Source: Psychromarinibacter halotolerans (GTDB taxonomy: Bacteria > Pseudomonadota > Alphaproteobacteria > Rhodobacterales > Rhodobacteraceae). From it: a stretch of 64,000 bases of DNA. Of the stretch, positions 17,163 to 24,695 are shown one piece after another (the first letter of the stretch is position 1; each line of letters starts with the position of its first letter). A program made the position numbers and the translations under genes. The notes beneath the pieces are model-generated. The model made no database searches. It was not told the origin of the DNA and worked only from the letters and a program-made list of their open reading frames with translations. The DNA lies in contig NZ_JARGYD010000004.1 of assembly GCF_029168315.1 (NCBI RefSeq), forward strand, positions 434,001 to 498,000, given 5' to 3'.

Positions 17163-17993
17163 TTAGCCCTTTACGGGGCGGCTGTCCGGAAGGTTGATCC
17201 GTGCGACCTGTTCCGCGATCGGGTCGGTGGACAAGGGGTGCGTGGCCGCGGAGTGATCCTCGGGGTCGCCAAGGTCCTGCCAGCGTCCGTCCTTGTAGAC
17301 CTCAAGCGCCGAGAAGTTGGCCTTGTACCCCATCTTCGGGCTGCCGGGCACCCAGTAGCCAAGGTAGACATAGGGCAGGCCCGCCTCGCGCGCGATGCGG
17401 ATATGATCGAGGATCACGTAGGTCCCAAGGCTAAGCTGGGCGCGTTCCGGATCGTAGAAGCTGTAGACCATCGAAAGGCCGTCATCGAGCACGTCGGTCA
17501 GGCAAACCGCCGCCAGCGACGGGCGCCCGTCCGGGCCTTGCGCGGTATATTCGATCACCCGGCTGCGCACCGGGGTTTCCTCGATCATCGCGGCGAACTC
17601 GAAAATGTCCATGTCGGCCATACCGCCGTCGGCGTGCCGCGTGTCGAGGTATTCGCGGAACAGCGCATACTGATCCTCGGTCGCCCAAGGCGAGGTCGCT
17701 TCGCGGTGCAGGTCGGAATTGCGCTTGTCGGCGCGGCGCTGGCTTTTCGACGGTTTGAAGTCGGCAACCCGCACACGGGCCGACAAACAGGCCGAGCATT
17801 CCGCGCAAGAGGGGCGATAAAGCACGTTCTGGCTGCGGCGGAAGCCTTGCTTCGACAAAGAGTCGTTCAGCTTTTCGGCATATTCACCCTGCAACGCCGT
17901 AAACAGTTTCCGCTCCATCCTGCCCTCGAGATAAGGGCAAGGTTGCGGAGCCGTCACGTAAAACTGTGGCGCAATGGGTAGGGTGTGGCGCAT
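17163..17993 (-). CDS. bpt: Aspartate/glutamate leucyltransferase (N-end rule)
   Basis: Transfers leucine from Leu-tRNA to N-terminal Asp/Glu of proteins, marking them for ClpS/ClpAP. The 276-residue protein has the N-terminal ATE domain with CPYLEGRMERKLFTAL and CAECSACLSARVRV, and the C-terminal domain with SMVYSFYDP, LGTYVILDHI and YLGYWVPGSPKMGYK. The start at 17993 (MRHTLPIAPQFYVT) agrees with family members; an upstream in-frame start at 18059 would add an atypical extension. Convergent with the DUF192 gene. Confidence 0.94.
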   Translation of the reverse strand: MRHTLPIAPQFYVTAPQPCPYLEGRMERKLFTALQGEYAEKLNDSLSKQGFRRSQNVLYRPSCAECSACLSARVRVADFKPSKSQRRADKRNSDLHREATSPWATEDQYALFREYLDTRHADGGMADMDIFEFAAMIEETPVRSRVIEYTAQGPDGRPSLAAVCLTDVLDDGLSMVYSFYDPERAQLSLGTYVILDHIRIAREAGLPYVYLGYWVPGSPKMGYKANFSALEVYKDGRWQDLGDPEDHSAATHPLSTDPIAEQVARINLPDSRPVKG

Positions 17994-18092
17994 TCTGCAG
18001 ACATTCCGGAACTGTAATGAAACGTAACCCGGACTTGCCCATCCGCCAAGGGCAAACAACCTCGCTTTTTACGGGGAGGCAGACAGCAGATC

Positions 18093-18114
18093 GCCGGCCC
18101 CGCTAAGGGCCGGC
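18093..18114 (-). other. GC hairpin between DUF2852 and bpt
   Basis: GCCGGCCC (18093-18100) and GGGCCGGC (18107-18114) make an 8-bp perfect stem with a 6-base loop, about 40 bases after the DUF2852 stop. No T-run follows on either strand, so it is at best a weak or Rho-assisted terminator, or an mRNA-end stabiliser. Confidence 0.4.
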
Positions 18115-18151
18115 TGCAACTCCGTCTTTCTGATCCGCAGGGGCAGTCGGA

Positions 18152-18559
18152 TCAGATGGTGACGGGGTCGTCGTTTTTGGGCTCGGGGTCCGAGCGCCGG
18201 GCGCGTTCGTCCATGAACTGGTCGAACTCTGCCTTGTCCTTTGCCTCGCGCAGCCGCTGCAGGAAGGATTCGAAAGCATCCTGTTCCTCTTCCAGCCGGC
18301 GCAGCGTTTCGGCCTTGTAGCTGTCGAAGGCCTGGTTGCCGGTCGGGCGAAGCCCATGACCCATGTGCCGGAAATTGGCGTCACGTTTTTTGCAGCTGCC
18401 GTTGAACATACGTTTGCTCCAGATCATGTAGGCCAGCAATGCCAGGCCCACGGGCCAGAAGAAAATGAAGCCGAGGATCATAGCGACGATCCAGGCGCCT
18501 TTTCCGCGCGCATCGAGCCAGTTTTCGGCCTGCGAAGGCCAGGTTGCGACGGAACTCAT
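18152..18559 (-). CDS. DUF2852 domain membrane protein
   Basis: The 135-residue protein has one hydrophobic segment (about residues 22-45, AWIVAMILGFIFFWPVGLALLAYMIW) followed by a Cys/Lys-rich turn and an acidic, helical C-terminal region rich in Glu, Arg and Phe that could form a coiled coil (about 75-120). This matches DUF2852, a family of unknown function found in alphaproteobacteria. The upstream region carries two 19-bp palindromes, so it is likely regulated. Confidence 0.85.
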   Translation of the reverse strand: MSSVATWPSQAENWLDARGKGAWIVAMILGFIFFWPVGLALLAYMIWSKRMFNGSCKKRDANFRHMGHGLRPTGNQAFDSYKAETLRRLEEEQDAFESFLQRLREAKDKAEFDQFMDERARRSDPEPKNDDPVTI

Positions 18560-18585
18560 TCGGTCCTTCCTTTCGGTTCGTGTGT

Positions 18586-18604
18586 ATGTGAATGTCTTTC
18601 ACAT
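18586..18604 (-). promoter_or_regulatory. Palindromic operator-like site, proximal copy
   Basis: ATGTGAA-N5-TTCACAT, a perfect 7-bp inverted repeat in a 19-base site, lies 27 bases before the DUF2852 start. The spacing between TGTGA and TCACA is 7, not the 6 of a CRP site. A near copy lies at 18644-18662. Confidence 0.6.
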
Positions 18605-18643
18605 CCCCAAGATCGGGATTGTCGCCCCTTCAATCAAGCCCTC

Positions 18644-18662
18644 ATGTGAATGTTTTTTACAT
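18644..18662 (-). promoter_or_regulatory. Palindromic operator-like site, distal copy
   Basis: ATGTGAA-N5-TTTACAT, identical to the proximal site at 17 of 19 positions, 58 bases from it. It lies between the stop of the XRE regulator gene and DUF2852, in a locally AT-rich stretch (18640-18690). Confidence 0.58.
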
Positions 18663-18720
18663 TTACTTTTTAAATCGTTTGAAAACAGTACCTTGATTGG
18701 TATTCGCGGCACAAAATTCT

Positions 18721-19584
18721 TCAGTCTGCCAGGGCGGCAGGCGCGTTTTCGTCGAGGAATGCGGGGAATTCGCGGTCCGAAACGGTCGACTCGCGGACCA
18801 GTTGGTCGAAGTGATCCAGGATCGTCTGGACCCGTCCAGTGTCGCGAAACGCAAGATAGTGCCGTCCGACATAGATCACCGCCAGCAACGGGCCGAACAC
18901 CGTGATCGGCGATGAATACAGACGCCGGGCATCGAACAGGTAGATCCGCAGGCGGGGATACAAGCGGCGATACAGCACACGCATATGCTCGACCTGTGCA
19001 AACCGCGTTTCCAGTGGCAGCCCGCGATAATAGCTTTCGGCGTTCAGGAACGACTCGATCTCGTGCAGGGGCAGGGCGATCTCATAGTCCGACTTCGACG
19101 TCAGCATCAGGTTCAGCCGGTCCTCGGACGCGCCGATGGCCTGTTCCGTGGTGCGGCCAAGGTGGGGACTGTATTCCCATTCCAGCATCGCGGGCGTCTT
19201 CAGCAGATCGGGCATCCCGGCCGGAACGTGACGGATCTTGTAGCCCGCCGCCTCGCGGTGCCAGTCAAAGATCTGCTCGTCCACCAGCGCCCTTGGCGCC
19301 TGCGTCACCGCCAGCGCGTTGGCGACGACGTCGTCGGCGCTTTCCGGGCGCTCGCTCAGGCCCAGCAGCCAGTCCGCCGATACGCCAAGAGAGGCGGCGC
19401 ATTCCCCGACCACCTGCGCGTTGGGCAACCGCGCGCCTTCACCGGACAGCAGTTGCGACACCGTCGAGCGGTCGACGGATATCGCGCGGGCCAGCGCGCT
19501 TTGGGTGATGTCGTTGATCCGCATCGCGTGCAGAAGCCGTCGGCGGAACAACTCGGCACGATCTCTTTTGTCGAATTTTGTCAT
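18721..19584 (-). CDS. XRE-family helix-turn-helix regulator with an unassigned C-terminal domain
   Basis: Putative DNA-binding regulator of 287 residues. The N-terminal part (about 15-75) is a Cro/CI-type HTH: ITQSALARAISVDRSTVSQLLSG, followed by LGVSADWLLGLS. The remaining ~210 residues are well conserved-looking but match no domain I recognise; they include YYRGLPLETRFAQVEHMR and LYPRLRIYLFD and may sense a ligand. The adjacent palindrome pair (18586-18662) is a candidate target, but it could also regulate itself from the 110-base divergent gap with the DUF2061 gene. Confidence 0.8.
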   Translation of the reverse strand: MTKFDKRDRAELFRRRLLHAMRINDITQSALARAISVDRSTVSQLLSGEGARLPNAQVVGECAASLGVSADWLLGLSERPESADDVVANALAVTQAPRALVDEQIFDWHREAAGYKIRHVPAGMPDLLKTPAMLEWEYSPHLGRTTEQAIGASEDRLNLMLTSKSDYEIALPLHEIESFLNAESYYRGLPLETRFAQVEHMRVLYRRLYPRLRIYLFDARRLYSSPITVFGPLLAVIYVGRHYLAFRDTGRVQTILDHFDQLVRESTVSDREFPAFLDENAPAALAD

Positions 19585-19697
19585 GATTGGTGATTTTTAT
19601 GAACAAGTGCGGGATTTCGTTAATCATATACGGAATTCGCCTTGGCTGTCATCCAGAGTACGGCTTGCTGGCAATCGGCAAGGGATTCAAAGACATG

Positions 19698-19901
19698 ATG
19701 GAAACGCGGCGCAGAACCGTGGTGAAGGCTGTCCTGTGGGCGGCGCTGGGATGGGTGACGATGGGGCTTGTCGGCCTTGCGTTCACCGGATCGCTGGCCG
19801 CGGGCGGCACGATGGCCTCGGTCAACACGGTCGTGGGTCTGGTGTGCTACGTGATCTACGAACGCATCTGGGCAGCAGTCCAATGGGGGCGGTGGGGATG
19901 A
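19698..19901 (+). CDS. DUF2061 small membrane protein
   Basis: A 67-residue protein (ATG at 19698; an adjacent ATG at 19695 is also possible) beginning METRRRTVVKAVLWAALG. Two hydrophobic segments flank a TGSLAAGG turn, and the end has VCYVIYERIWAAVQWGR, which is the DUF2061 pattern. Function of the family is unknown. The open frame extends upstream to 19587, but that part is not family-like. Confidence 0.8.
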   Translation: METRRRTVVKAVLWAALGWVTMGLVGLAFTGSLAAGGTMASVNTVVGLVCYVIYERIWAAVQWGRWG

Positions 19902-19988
19902 ACCGCCGTGACCGGATCGCCTGACCGCCATCGTACCTGCCGCGCTTTCCCGTCTGGCGAGGCCGCGGCCCGCATGCCATAGCGCGGC

Positions 19989-20882
19989 ATGGACATCTGG
20001 ATCATCGCCACCCTGTTTGCCGCCGCCGTGCAAACGATGCGGTTCATGCTGCAAAAGCAGGTGAAGGCCGCGGGTCTGTCGACCGGCGGCGCCACCGTTT
20101 CGCGCTTTTTGTTCGCGGTCCCGCTTGCGGCGTTGGCCGCTGTGGCGCTGGCGCAGATGTATGCCGAACCGTGGCCGGGCTTCACGCCGATCTTCTGGAT
20201 CTATGCGGCCGTCGGCGGGCTTGGGCAGATCATTGGCACGTATTGCACCGTGACCCTGTTCAGCCTGCGGAACTTTGCCGTGGGCATCGCCTTCACCAAG
20301 ACCGAGACCGTGCAGGTCGCGTTGTTTTCGCTGATTTTTCTGGGCGAGGCGGTCACCGGCATGGGCCTTCTGGCCATCGTCGTGGGGCTTGCGGGGGTGA
20401 TCCTGATCTCTCTGAAACCCGCGGGCACCGAGGGCGGCGTCGGCAGCCGCGCTGTGGCGCTGGGGCTGCTGGGGGGCGCCATGTTCGGGATCTCTGCCAT
20501 CGGCTATCGCGGCGCGACGCTAGAGGTGGGCGACGGAAACTACCTGTTTCGCGCCGCGCTGACCCTGTCGATGGTGACTCTGCTGCAATCGGTCGCGATG
20601 TCGGTCTGGCTTCGCCTGCGCGAACCCGGAGAGCTGACAAAGGTTCTGCGGTCGTGGCGCTCGACCTTGCCGGTTGGCGTCACCGGAATGCTGGGGTCGT
20701 TCGGTTGGTTCACCGCCTTCACCCTGCAAAACGCAGCCTACGTCCGGGCGCTGGGGCAGGTCGAGCTGATCTTCGGCTTTATGGTCACCGTGCTGGTGTT
20801 CCGCGAGCGTCTGTCGGCGCGCGAGATTGGCGGTGGCATTCTGCTGGGCCTAAGCGTCGCGATGCTGGTCTTGTTTCTCTAG
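19989..20882 (+). CDS. EamA/DMT-superfamily transporter
   Basis: A 297-residue integral membrane protein with about ten hydrophobic segments arranged as two EamA repeats, for example the paired segments VALFSLIFLGEAVTG and VELIFGFMVTVLVFRERLS near the ends of the repeats. Such proteins export or import amino acids, sugars or other metabolites; the substrate cannot be named from sequence. Its stop codon overlaps the convergent Nudix gene by 4 bases. Confidence 0.88.
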   Translation: MDIWIIATLFAAAVQTMRFMLQKQVKAAGLSTGGATVSRFLFAVPLAALAAVALAQMYAEPWPGFTPIFWIYAAVGGLGQIIGTYCTVTLFSLRNFAVGIAFTKTETVQVALFSLIFLGEAVTGMGLLAIVVGLAGVILISLKPAGTEGGVGSRAVALGLLGGAMFGISAIGYRGATLEVGDGNYLFRAALTLSMVTLLQSVAMSVWLRLREPGELTKVLRSWRSTLPVGVTGMLGSFGWFTAFTLQNAAYVRALGQVELIFGFMVTVLVFRERLSAREIGGGILLGLSVAMLVLFL

Positions 20883-21586
20883 GCCTTCGCGCCCAACGCC
20901 TGCATCGGTCCCACGCCGCCCAACCGGCGGAACAGACTTTCCTCGGCCCCGTTGTCGAAGAACGGCACCGTCTCAGGCGGGTCGAGCGAGGGCAGGGCGG
21001 CCGCGACCTCGGCCAGCACTACCTCGGTCACGAAGGGCAGGTGAAAGTCGCGCACCTTTTCAAGCGGGATCCATTGCAGGTGGCTCAGTTCGTCCGAGGC
21101 GCGCGAGAAATCGTCGATGTCGCCCAAAAGCGCGTCGGCATCTGCGACGAAGAACCGGGCGTCGAAACGGCGCGGGCGGCCTTTCGGCGTGATCGCGCGA
21201 AACACGAACGACAGGCGCTCGGCGGCGGGAACGCAGCCCGGCGCGGCGAAGGCCTGCCAGTCTTCGGGCGGCTCGCCGGGCCAGACGCCGGGCATGGCCA
21301 GACGCAGGCCGGTTTCCTCCCACAATTCCCGGATCGCGGTCGCAGCCAGCGCGCGCCCTAGGCCGGGGGTGCTGTGGTCGTCCATCCGGGACAGGCAACG
21401 CGGGCTTAGGTCGGACCCGAAGGGAACGTGGTGGTCGCCGGGGTCCATCGCGCCGCCGGGAAAGACGAACCGGCTTGGCATGAAGGCAGCGGTTTCGCCC
21501 CGCTGGCCCATCAGCACACTGGGCGAGCCGCCGGGGTCGCGCACAAGGATAACCGTCGCCGCGTCGCGAAGCGCCGTCTTGTCCAT
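20879..21586 (-). CDS. Nudix hydrolase
   Basis: Pyrophosphohydrolase of 235 residues, start at 21586 (MDKTALRDAATVILVRD). The catalytic helix shows RELWEETGL, matching the core REUxEExGU, preceded by FVFPGGAMDPGD. There is an insertion between the glycine part and the REL helix, and the upstream Glu of the classic box is not in its usual position. This layout resembles the NUDT19/CoA-diphosphatase-like branch, but the substrate is an inference. Convergent with the EamA gene. Confidence 0.86.
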   Translation of the reverse strand: MDKTALRDAATVILVRDPGGSPSVLMGQRGETAAFMPSRFVFPGGAMDPGDHHVPFGSDLSPRCLSRMDDHSTPGLGRALAATAIRELWEETGLRLAMPGVWPGEPPEDWQAFAAPGCVPAAERLSFVFRAITPKGRPRRFDARFFVADADALLGDIDDFSRASDELSHLQWIPLEKVRDFHLPFVTEVVLAEVAAALPSLDPPETVPFFDNGAEESLFRRLGGVGPMQALGAKA

Positions 21587-21632
21587 GCAGTCGTTCCTCC
21601 CCACGATACCGCCGGACCGCACGTGGCGGGGA

Positions 21633-22037
21633 TCAGCGGACGCCGCCGAACCCGTGCATCCGCTTGGCCCATTGCAGGCCGACGATCATGCCTTTCAGCC
21701 TTGGCAGAAGATACAGCGAAAGCGCCACGCACCCAACAGAGAACACGACCGCCAGCACCAGCGGCTCGGGGCGCCAGTGCGTGTAAACGGCAAGGATCAG
21801 CGGCGCCAACAGGTGCCCGACGATCAGGATCGTCAGATAGGCCGGGCCGTCGTCGGCGCGGTGGTGGTGCAGTTCCTCTCCGCAGACGGGGCACTCGTCG
21901 CGCACCTTGAGATAGGAACGCATCATCGAGCCGGACCCGCAGCTTGGGCAACGGCGGCGCCAGCCGCGCATCATCGCCGGCTTCACCGGGCGCTCTGCAA
22001 GCGGATCGGCGTCTTCGAATGTCGCGGTGTCTCTCAT
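21633..22037 (-). CDS. DUF983 zinc-ribbon membrane protein
   Basis: A 134-residue protein starting at 22037 (MRDTATFEDADP). Two CxxC pairs (RCPSCGSG and ECPVCGEE) form a likely zinc ribbon, followed by two hydrophobic segments (YLTILIVGHLLAPLILAVY and LVLAVVFSVGCVALSLYLL). This is the DUF983 pattern. DUF983 genes often sit near cytochrome oxidase genes, but none is nearby here. It lies 47 bases before the Nudix gene on the same strand. Confidence 0.88.
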   Translation of the reverse strand: MRDTATFEDADPLAERPVKPAMMRGWRRRCPSCGSGSMMRSYLKVRDECPVCGEELHHHRADDGPAYLTILIVGHLLAPLILAVYTHWRPEPLVLAVVFSVGCVALSLYLLPRLKGMIVGLQWAKRMHGFGGVR

Positions 22038-22361
22038 GGCGTACCTGGGATGCGGGCAGAGGGATGTCGGGGACACTCGAAAGATACGACTTTTTTGCGT
22101 GTATTGAACCCGGCGGGTTGTCCTTGCGGCGGTCTGTCGCGCAATGGGCCGGAATCCTTGCATTGTTAAGACATTGTGGGCCGCACGGCGGGACGATCCC
22201 CGGCCGGTGGTGCGGATTTCAGCCGATCCCGACGGGGAGGCGCCGAAATTTTTTTGGGTGCCGCGCGACGGAAACCCAGCGGCCCCCCGTTTCAGGTTCA
22301 GAACGCGCGGCAATGATGCCCACGGCGTTCAAGCAGACAGATACTGCGAGGAGAGTAGACG
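22038..22361. other. Divergent intergenic region, 324 bases
   Basis: Between DUF983 (minus) and the EF-hand gene (plus). No open frame with a credible ribosome site was seen. It has a run of seven T near 22250 and no clear sigma-70 or ECF consensus that I could defend. It must hold the promoter of the EF-hand/ECF operon, which ends with a GAGGAGAG ribosome site just before 22362. Confidence 0.5.
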
Positions 22362-23120
22362 ATGAAACGCACAACGCTTCTGGCCGCCACCGCCATGATC
22401 GGGATCGCGTCGACCGGCGTGATCGCAACCGCGCAAGGCACCCCGACGCCTCCGCCCGCACAGGCCGAGGCCGACGCACCCGCCCGTGGCCCGATGATGG
22501 GCATGATCGCTCAGTTCGATACCAACGGCGACGGCGAGATCACCCAAGCCGAGGTCGACGCGGTCCGCGCGGAACGCGTGGCCGAGGTCGATACCGATGG
22601 CGACGGTCTTCTGAACGCCGAAGAGCTTGCCGCCTTCTGGGAGGCGCGCCGCGCCGAACAACAGGCCGCCCGACAGCAGGCGATGATCGACCGGCTGGAT
22701 ACTGACGGCGACGGCCTGCTGAGCGCCGAGGAACTGGCCGAGATGGGCCGTGGCGACTTTTTCGCGCGGCTCGACGCCGACGGTGACGGCACGATCACCA
22801 CGGCGGAACTGTCGGACATGCGTGGCCGGTTCGGCCCGCGCGGCGATGGCGAAGGCCGTGGCCGGGGCGAGGGACGCGGCGAGGGCCGGTTCCACGGGCA
22901 GGGCGAGCACCGTGACGGCGACCGCATGGGCTTTAACAAGCGCGGCCACGGCGACGGACGCGGCCCCGGCATGATGCAGGGGATGCCGATGATGCAGGGC
23001 TATATGATGGTGCCCGTCTATCCGATGCAGATGTACGGCTATGGCCCGATGCACGGCCCCAACGCCGATCACCCGATGATGCAGCCTGCACCGAACCCGA
23101 CGGAACAGCCTGACGGCTGA
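22362..23120 (+). CDS. Exported EF-hand protein with Met/His-rich tail
   Basis: A 252-residue protein with a signal peptide (about 1-24). Four canonical EF-hand loops are seen at about residues 53-64 (DTNGDGEITQAE), 77-88 (DTDGDGLLNAEE), 113-124 (DTDGDGLLSAEE) and 138-149 (DADGDGTITTAE), each with Asp/Asn/Gly ligands and a terminal Glu, so calcium binding is likely. Residues about 155-200 are Gly/Arg/Glu/His-rich, and about 200-245 are dominated by Met, with His, Tyr and Pro. Met/His-rich tails often bind copper or nickel. It is the first gene of a set leading to an ECF sigma factor. Confidence 0.85.
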   Translation: MKRTTLLAATAMIGIASTGVIATAQGTPTPPPAQAEADAPARGPMMGMIAQFDTNGDGEITQAEVDAVRAERVAEVDTDGDGLLNAEELAAFWEARRAEQQAARQQAMIDRLDTDGDGLLSAEELAEMGRGDFFARLDADGDGTITTAELSDMRGRFGPRGDGEGRGRGEGRGEGRFHGQGEHRDGDRMGFNKRGHGDGRGPGMMQGMPMMQGYMMVPVYPMQMYGYGPMHGPNADHPMMQPAPNPTEQPDG

Positions 23121-23203
23121 CCCTCGGCGGCGGCGCGCCTCTCTGTCCCTGAGACCGCGCCGCCAATTGCCCGACGGGCGCAAAAGGACTACGCCGCCGG
23201 TTC

Positions 23204-23788
23204 ATGGACATGGCACTCGACGCACTTTCCGATGTGCCCGACGAGGCATTGCTGATCGCCTACGGTAACGGCGACCGCGATGCGGCGCGGGCCCTGACCC
23301 TGCGGCTGACGCCGCGGGTTCTGGGCTATGCCGCGCGTGTGCTTGGCGACCGGGCCGAGGCGGAGGACGTCGCGCAAGAGGCGATGCTGCGCCTTTGGCG
23401 GCAGGCGCCGAAGTGGCGGCAGGGGGAAGCGAAGGTGACGACGTGGCTGTATCGCGTCGTGGCCAACCTGTGCACCGACCGGCTGCGGAAGGCGCGCGGA
23501 CAGGATCTTGAAAGCGTACCGGAGCCGGAAGACGACGCACCGGGCGCAGAGGCAGGGTTGCAACAGGCGGCCCGGGCGCAGGCGCTGGAAGACGCGCTGC
23601 GGGCGCTGCCCGACCGGCAGCGGCAGGCCGTGATCCTGCGGCATCTAGAGGGGTTTACGAACCCCGAGATCGCCGAGGTCATGGACATCGGTGTCGAGGC
23701 GGTCGAGAGTCTGACCGCTCGGGGAAAGCGCGCGCTGGCCGCCAGTTTGGGCGGGCGGCGCGCAGAACTGGGGTACGAAGATGGCTGA
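23204..23788 (+). CDS. ECF-family RNA polymerase sigma factor
   Basis: A 194-residue sigma factor with sigma-2 (DEALLIAYGNGDRDAARAL; AEDVAQEAMLRLWR; KVTTWLYRVVANLCTDRLRK) and sigma-4 (LPDRQRQAVILRHLEGFTNPEIAEVM; GVEAVESLTARGKRAL) regions and only a short linker, hence the ECF class. The start may be 23204 or the ATG two codons later. Its last 8 bases overlap the next gene, which encodes a small one-TM protein placed where an anti-sigma factor would be. The cognate promoter is not identified. Confidence 0.92.
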   Translation: MDMALDALSDVPDEALLIAYGNGDRDAARALTLRLTPRVLGYAARVLGDRAEAEDVAQEAMLRLWRQAPKWRQGEAKVTTWLYRVVANLCTDRLRKARGQDLESVPEPEDDAPGAEAGLQQAARAQALEDALRALPDRQRQAVILRHLEGFTNPEIAEVMDIGVEAVESLTARGKRALAASLGGRRAELGYEDG

Positions 23789-24164
23789 CAAGGCTGAAAT
23801 GACACCGCTGGGCGAGGACGATCTCGACGCCCTGTTCAACGCGGCGCGGGCGCGACCGGCAGAGCCGTCCGTCGCGCTGTACGAACGCGTGCTGACGGAC
23901 GCCGAGGCGGCGTTGCCCGCGATGCCCGCACCGGCGGCGCGCCCCGCGCGCCGGCGCGGTCTTGCGGCGCGCCTGCTGTCGCAGGTTGGCGGCTGGCCCG
24001 CGGCGACCGGGCTGGCTGCTGCGGCGGCGATCGGCGTCTACATCGGCATGGCGGCGCCATCGGCGGTCGAAACGATGTCCGGCGGCTATGTCGCCAGCAC
24101 AAGCGGCTACGGCATGGAGGAGCTGATGGTCTCGTATGCCGGGCTGATGGGAAGCGGGGGCTGA
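23781..24164 (+). CDS. Small one-TM protein, candidate anti-sigma factor
   Basis: A 127-residue protein, translationally coupled to the sigma gene (8-base overlap). The N-terminal ~60 residues are soluble with DDLDALFNAARA and a proline/alanine stretch; a single membrane segment follows at about 72-92, then a short periplasmic Ser/Gly tail. No ZAS zinc motif (HxxxCxxC) is present. Its position and topology fit an anti-sigma factor like CnrY, but sequence similarity alone does not show this. Confidence 0.7.
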   Translation: MADKAEMTPLGEDDLDALFNAARARPAEPSVALYERVLTDAEAALPAMPAPAARPARRRGLAARLLSQVGGWPAATGLAAAAAIGVYIGMAAPSAVETMSGGYVASTSGYGMEELMVSYAGLMGSGG

Positions 24165-24166
24165 GC

Positions 24167-24673
24167 ATGGCCAGCGAAACCGAAACGCCGAAACGCAAGT
24201 GGAGCGTTGGCCGGATCGTGCTGATCCTGTCGCTGGCGCTGAACCTGCTGGTCGTGGGTCTTGTGGCCGGCGCGCTGCTGCACCGGCACCAACTTCCGGA
24301 CCGCCCGCCGCGCATCGCCGACCTTGGGTTCGGCCCCTATGTGCGGTCGCTTTCGCGGGAAGATCGCGAGGCGCTGGGAACCGCGTTCAAGGCCGAAGAA
24401 GGCAACTTCCGCGAACGGCGCGAGACGCTGCGCCGACAGTTCGAAGAGCTTCTGACGGCGCTTCGCGCAACGCCCTATAACCATGACGCGGTGCAGGCGA
24501 TCATCACCTCGCAACAGGAAGAGGCGCTGGCCTCGCAGCGGGTGGGCAGCCGGCTGTTCCTGGACCATCTTGCCGGGATGTCGGACGCGCAGCGCGCGGC
24601 CTATGCCGACAAGCTGGAAAGCGATGTGAAGCGCTGGCGCCGGGACGGGCCCGACAAAAGGGACGACGACTGA
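24167..24673 (+). CDS. Periplasmic heavy-metal-sensor-like protein (CnrX/ZraP type)
   Basis: A 168-residue protein, 2 bases after the preceding stop. One N-terminal membrane anchor (about 16-38) is followed by a helical periplasmic domain with REDREALGTAFKAEE, RRETLRRQFEELL and LRATPYNHDAVQAII, the four-helix arrangement of CpxP/Spy/ZraP/CnrX proteins. Metal ligands are not obvious: only a few His occur near the anchor and at the centre. With the sigma factor and one-TM protein it resembles a CnrYXH-like surface-signalling set. Confidence 0.78.
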   Translation: MASETETPKRKWSVGRIVLILSLALNLLVVGLVAGALLHRHQLPDRPPRIADLGFGPYVRSLSREDREALGTAFKAEEGNFRERRETLRRQFEELLTALRATPYNHDAVQAIITSQQEEALASQRVGSRLFLDHLAGMSDAQRAAYADKLESDVKRWRRDGPDKRDDD

Positions 24674-24695
24674 AGGCGGGCAGGGGCCACGCGGT

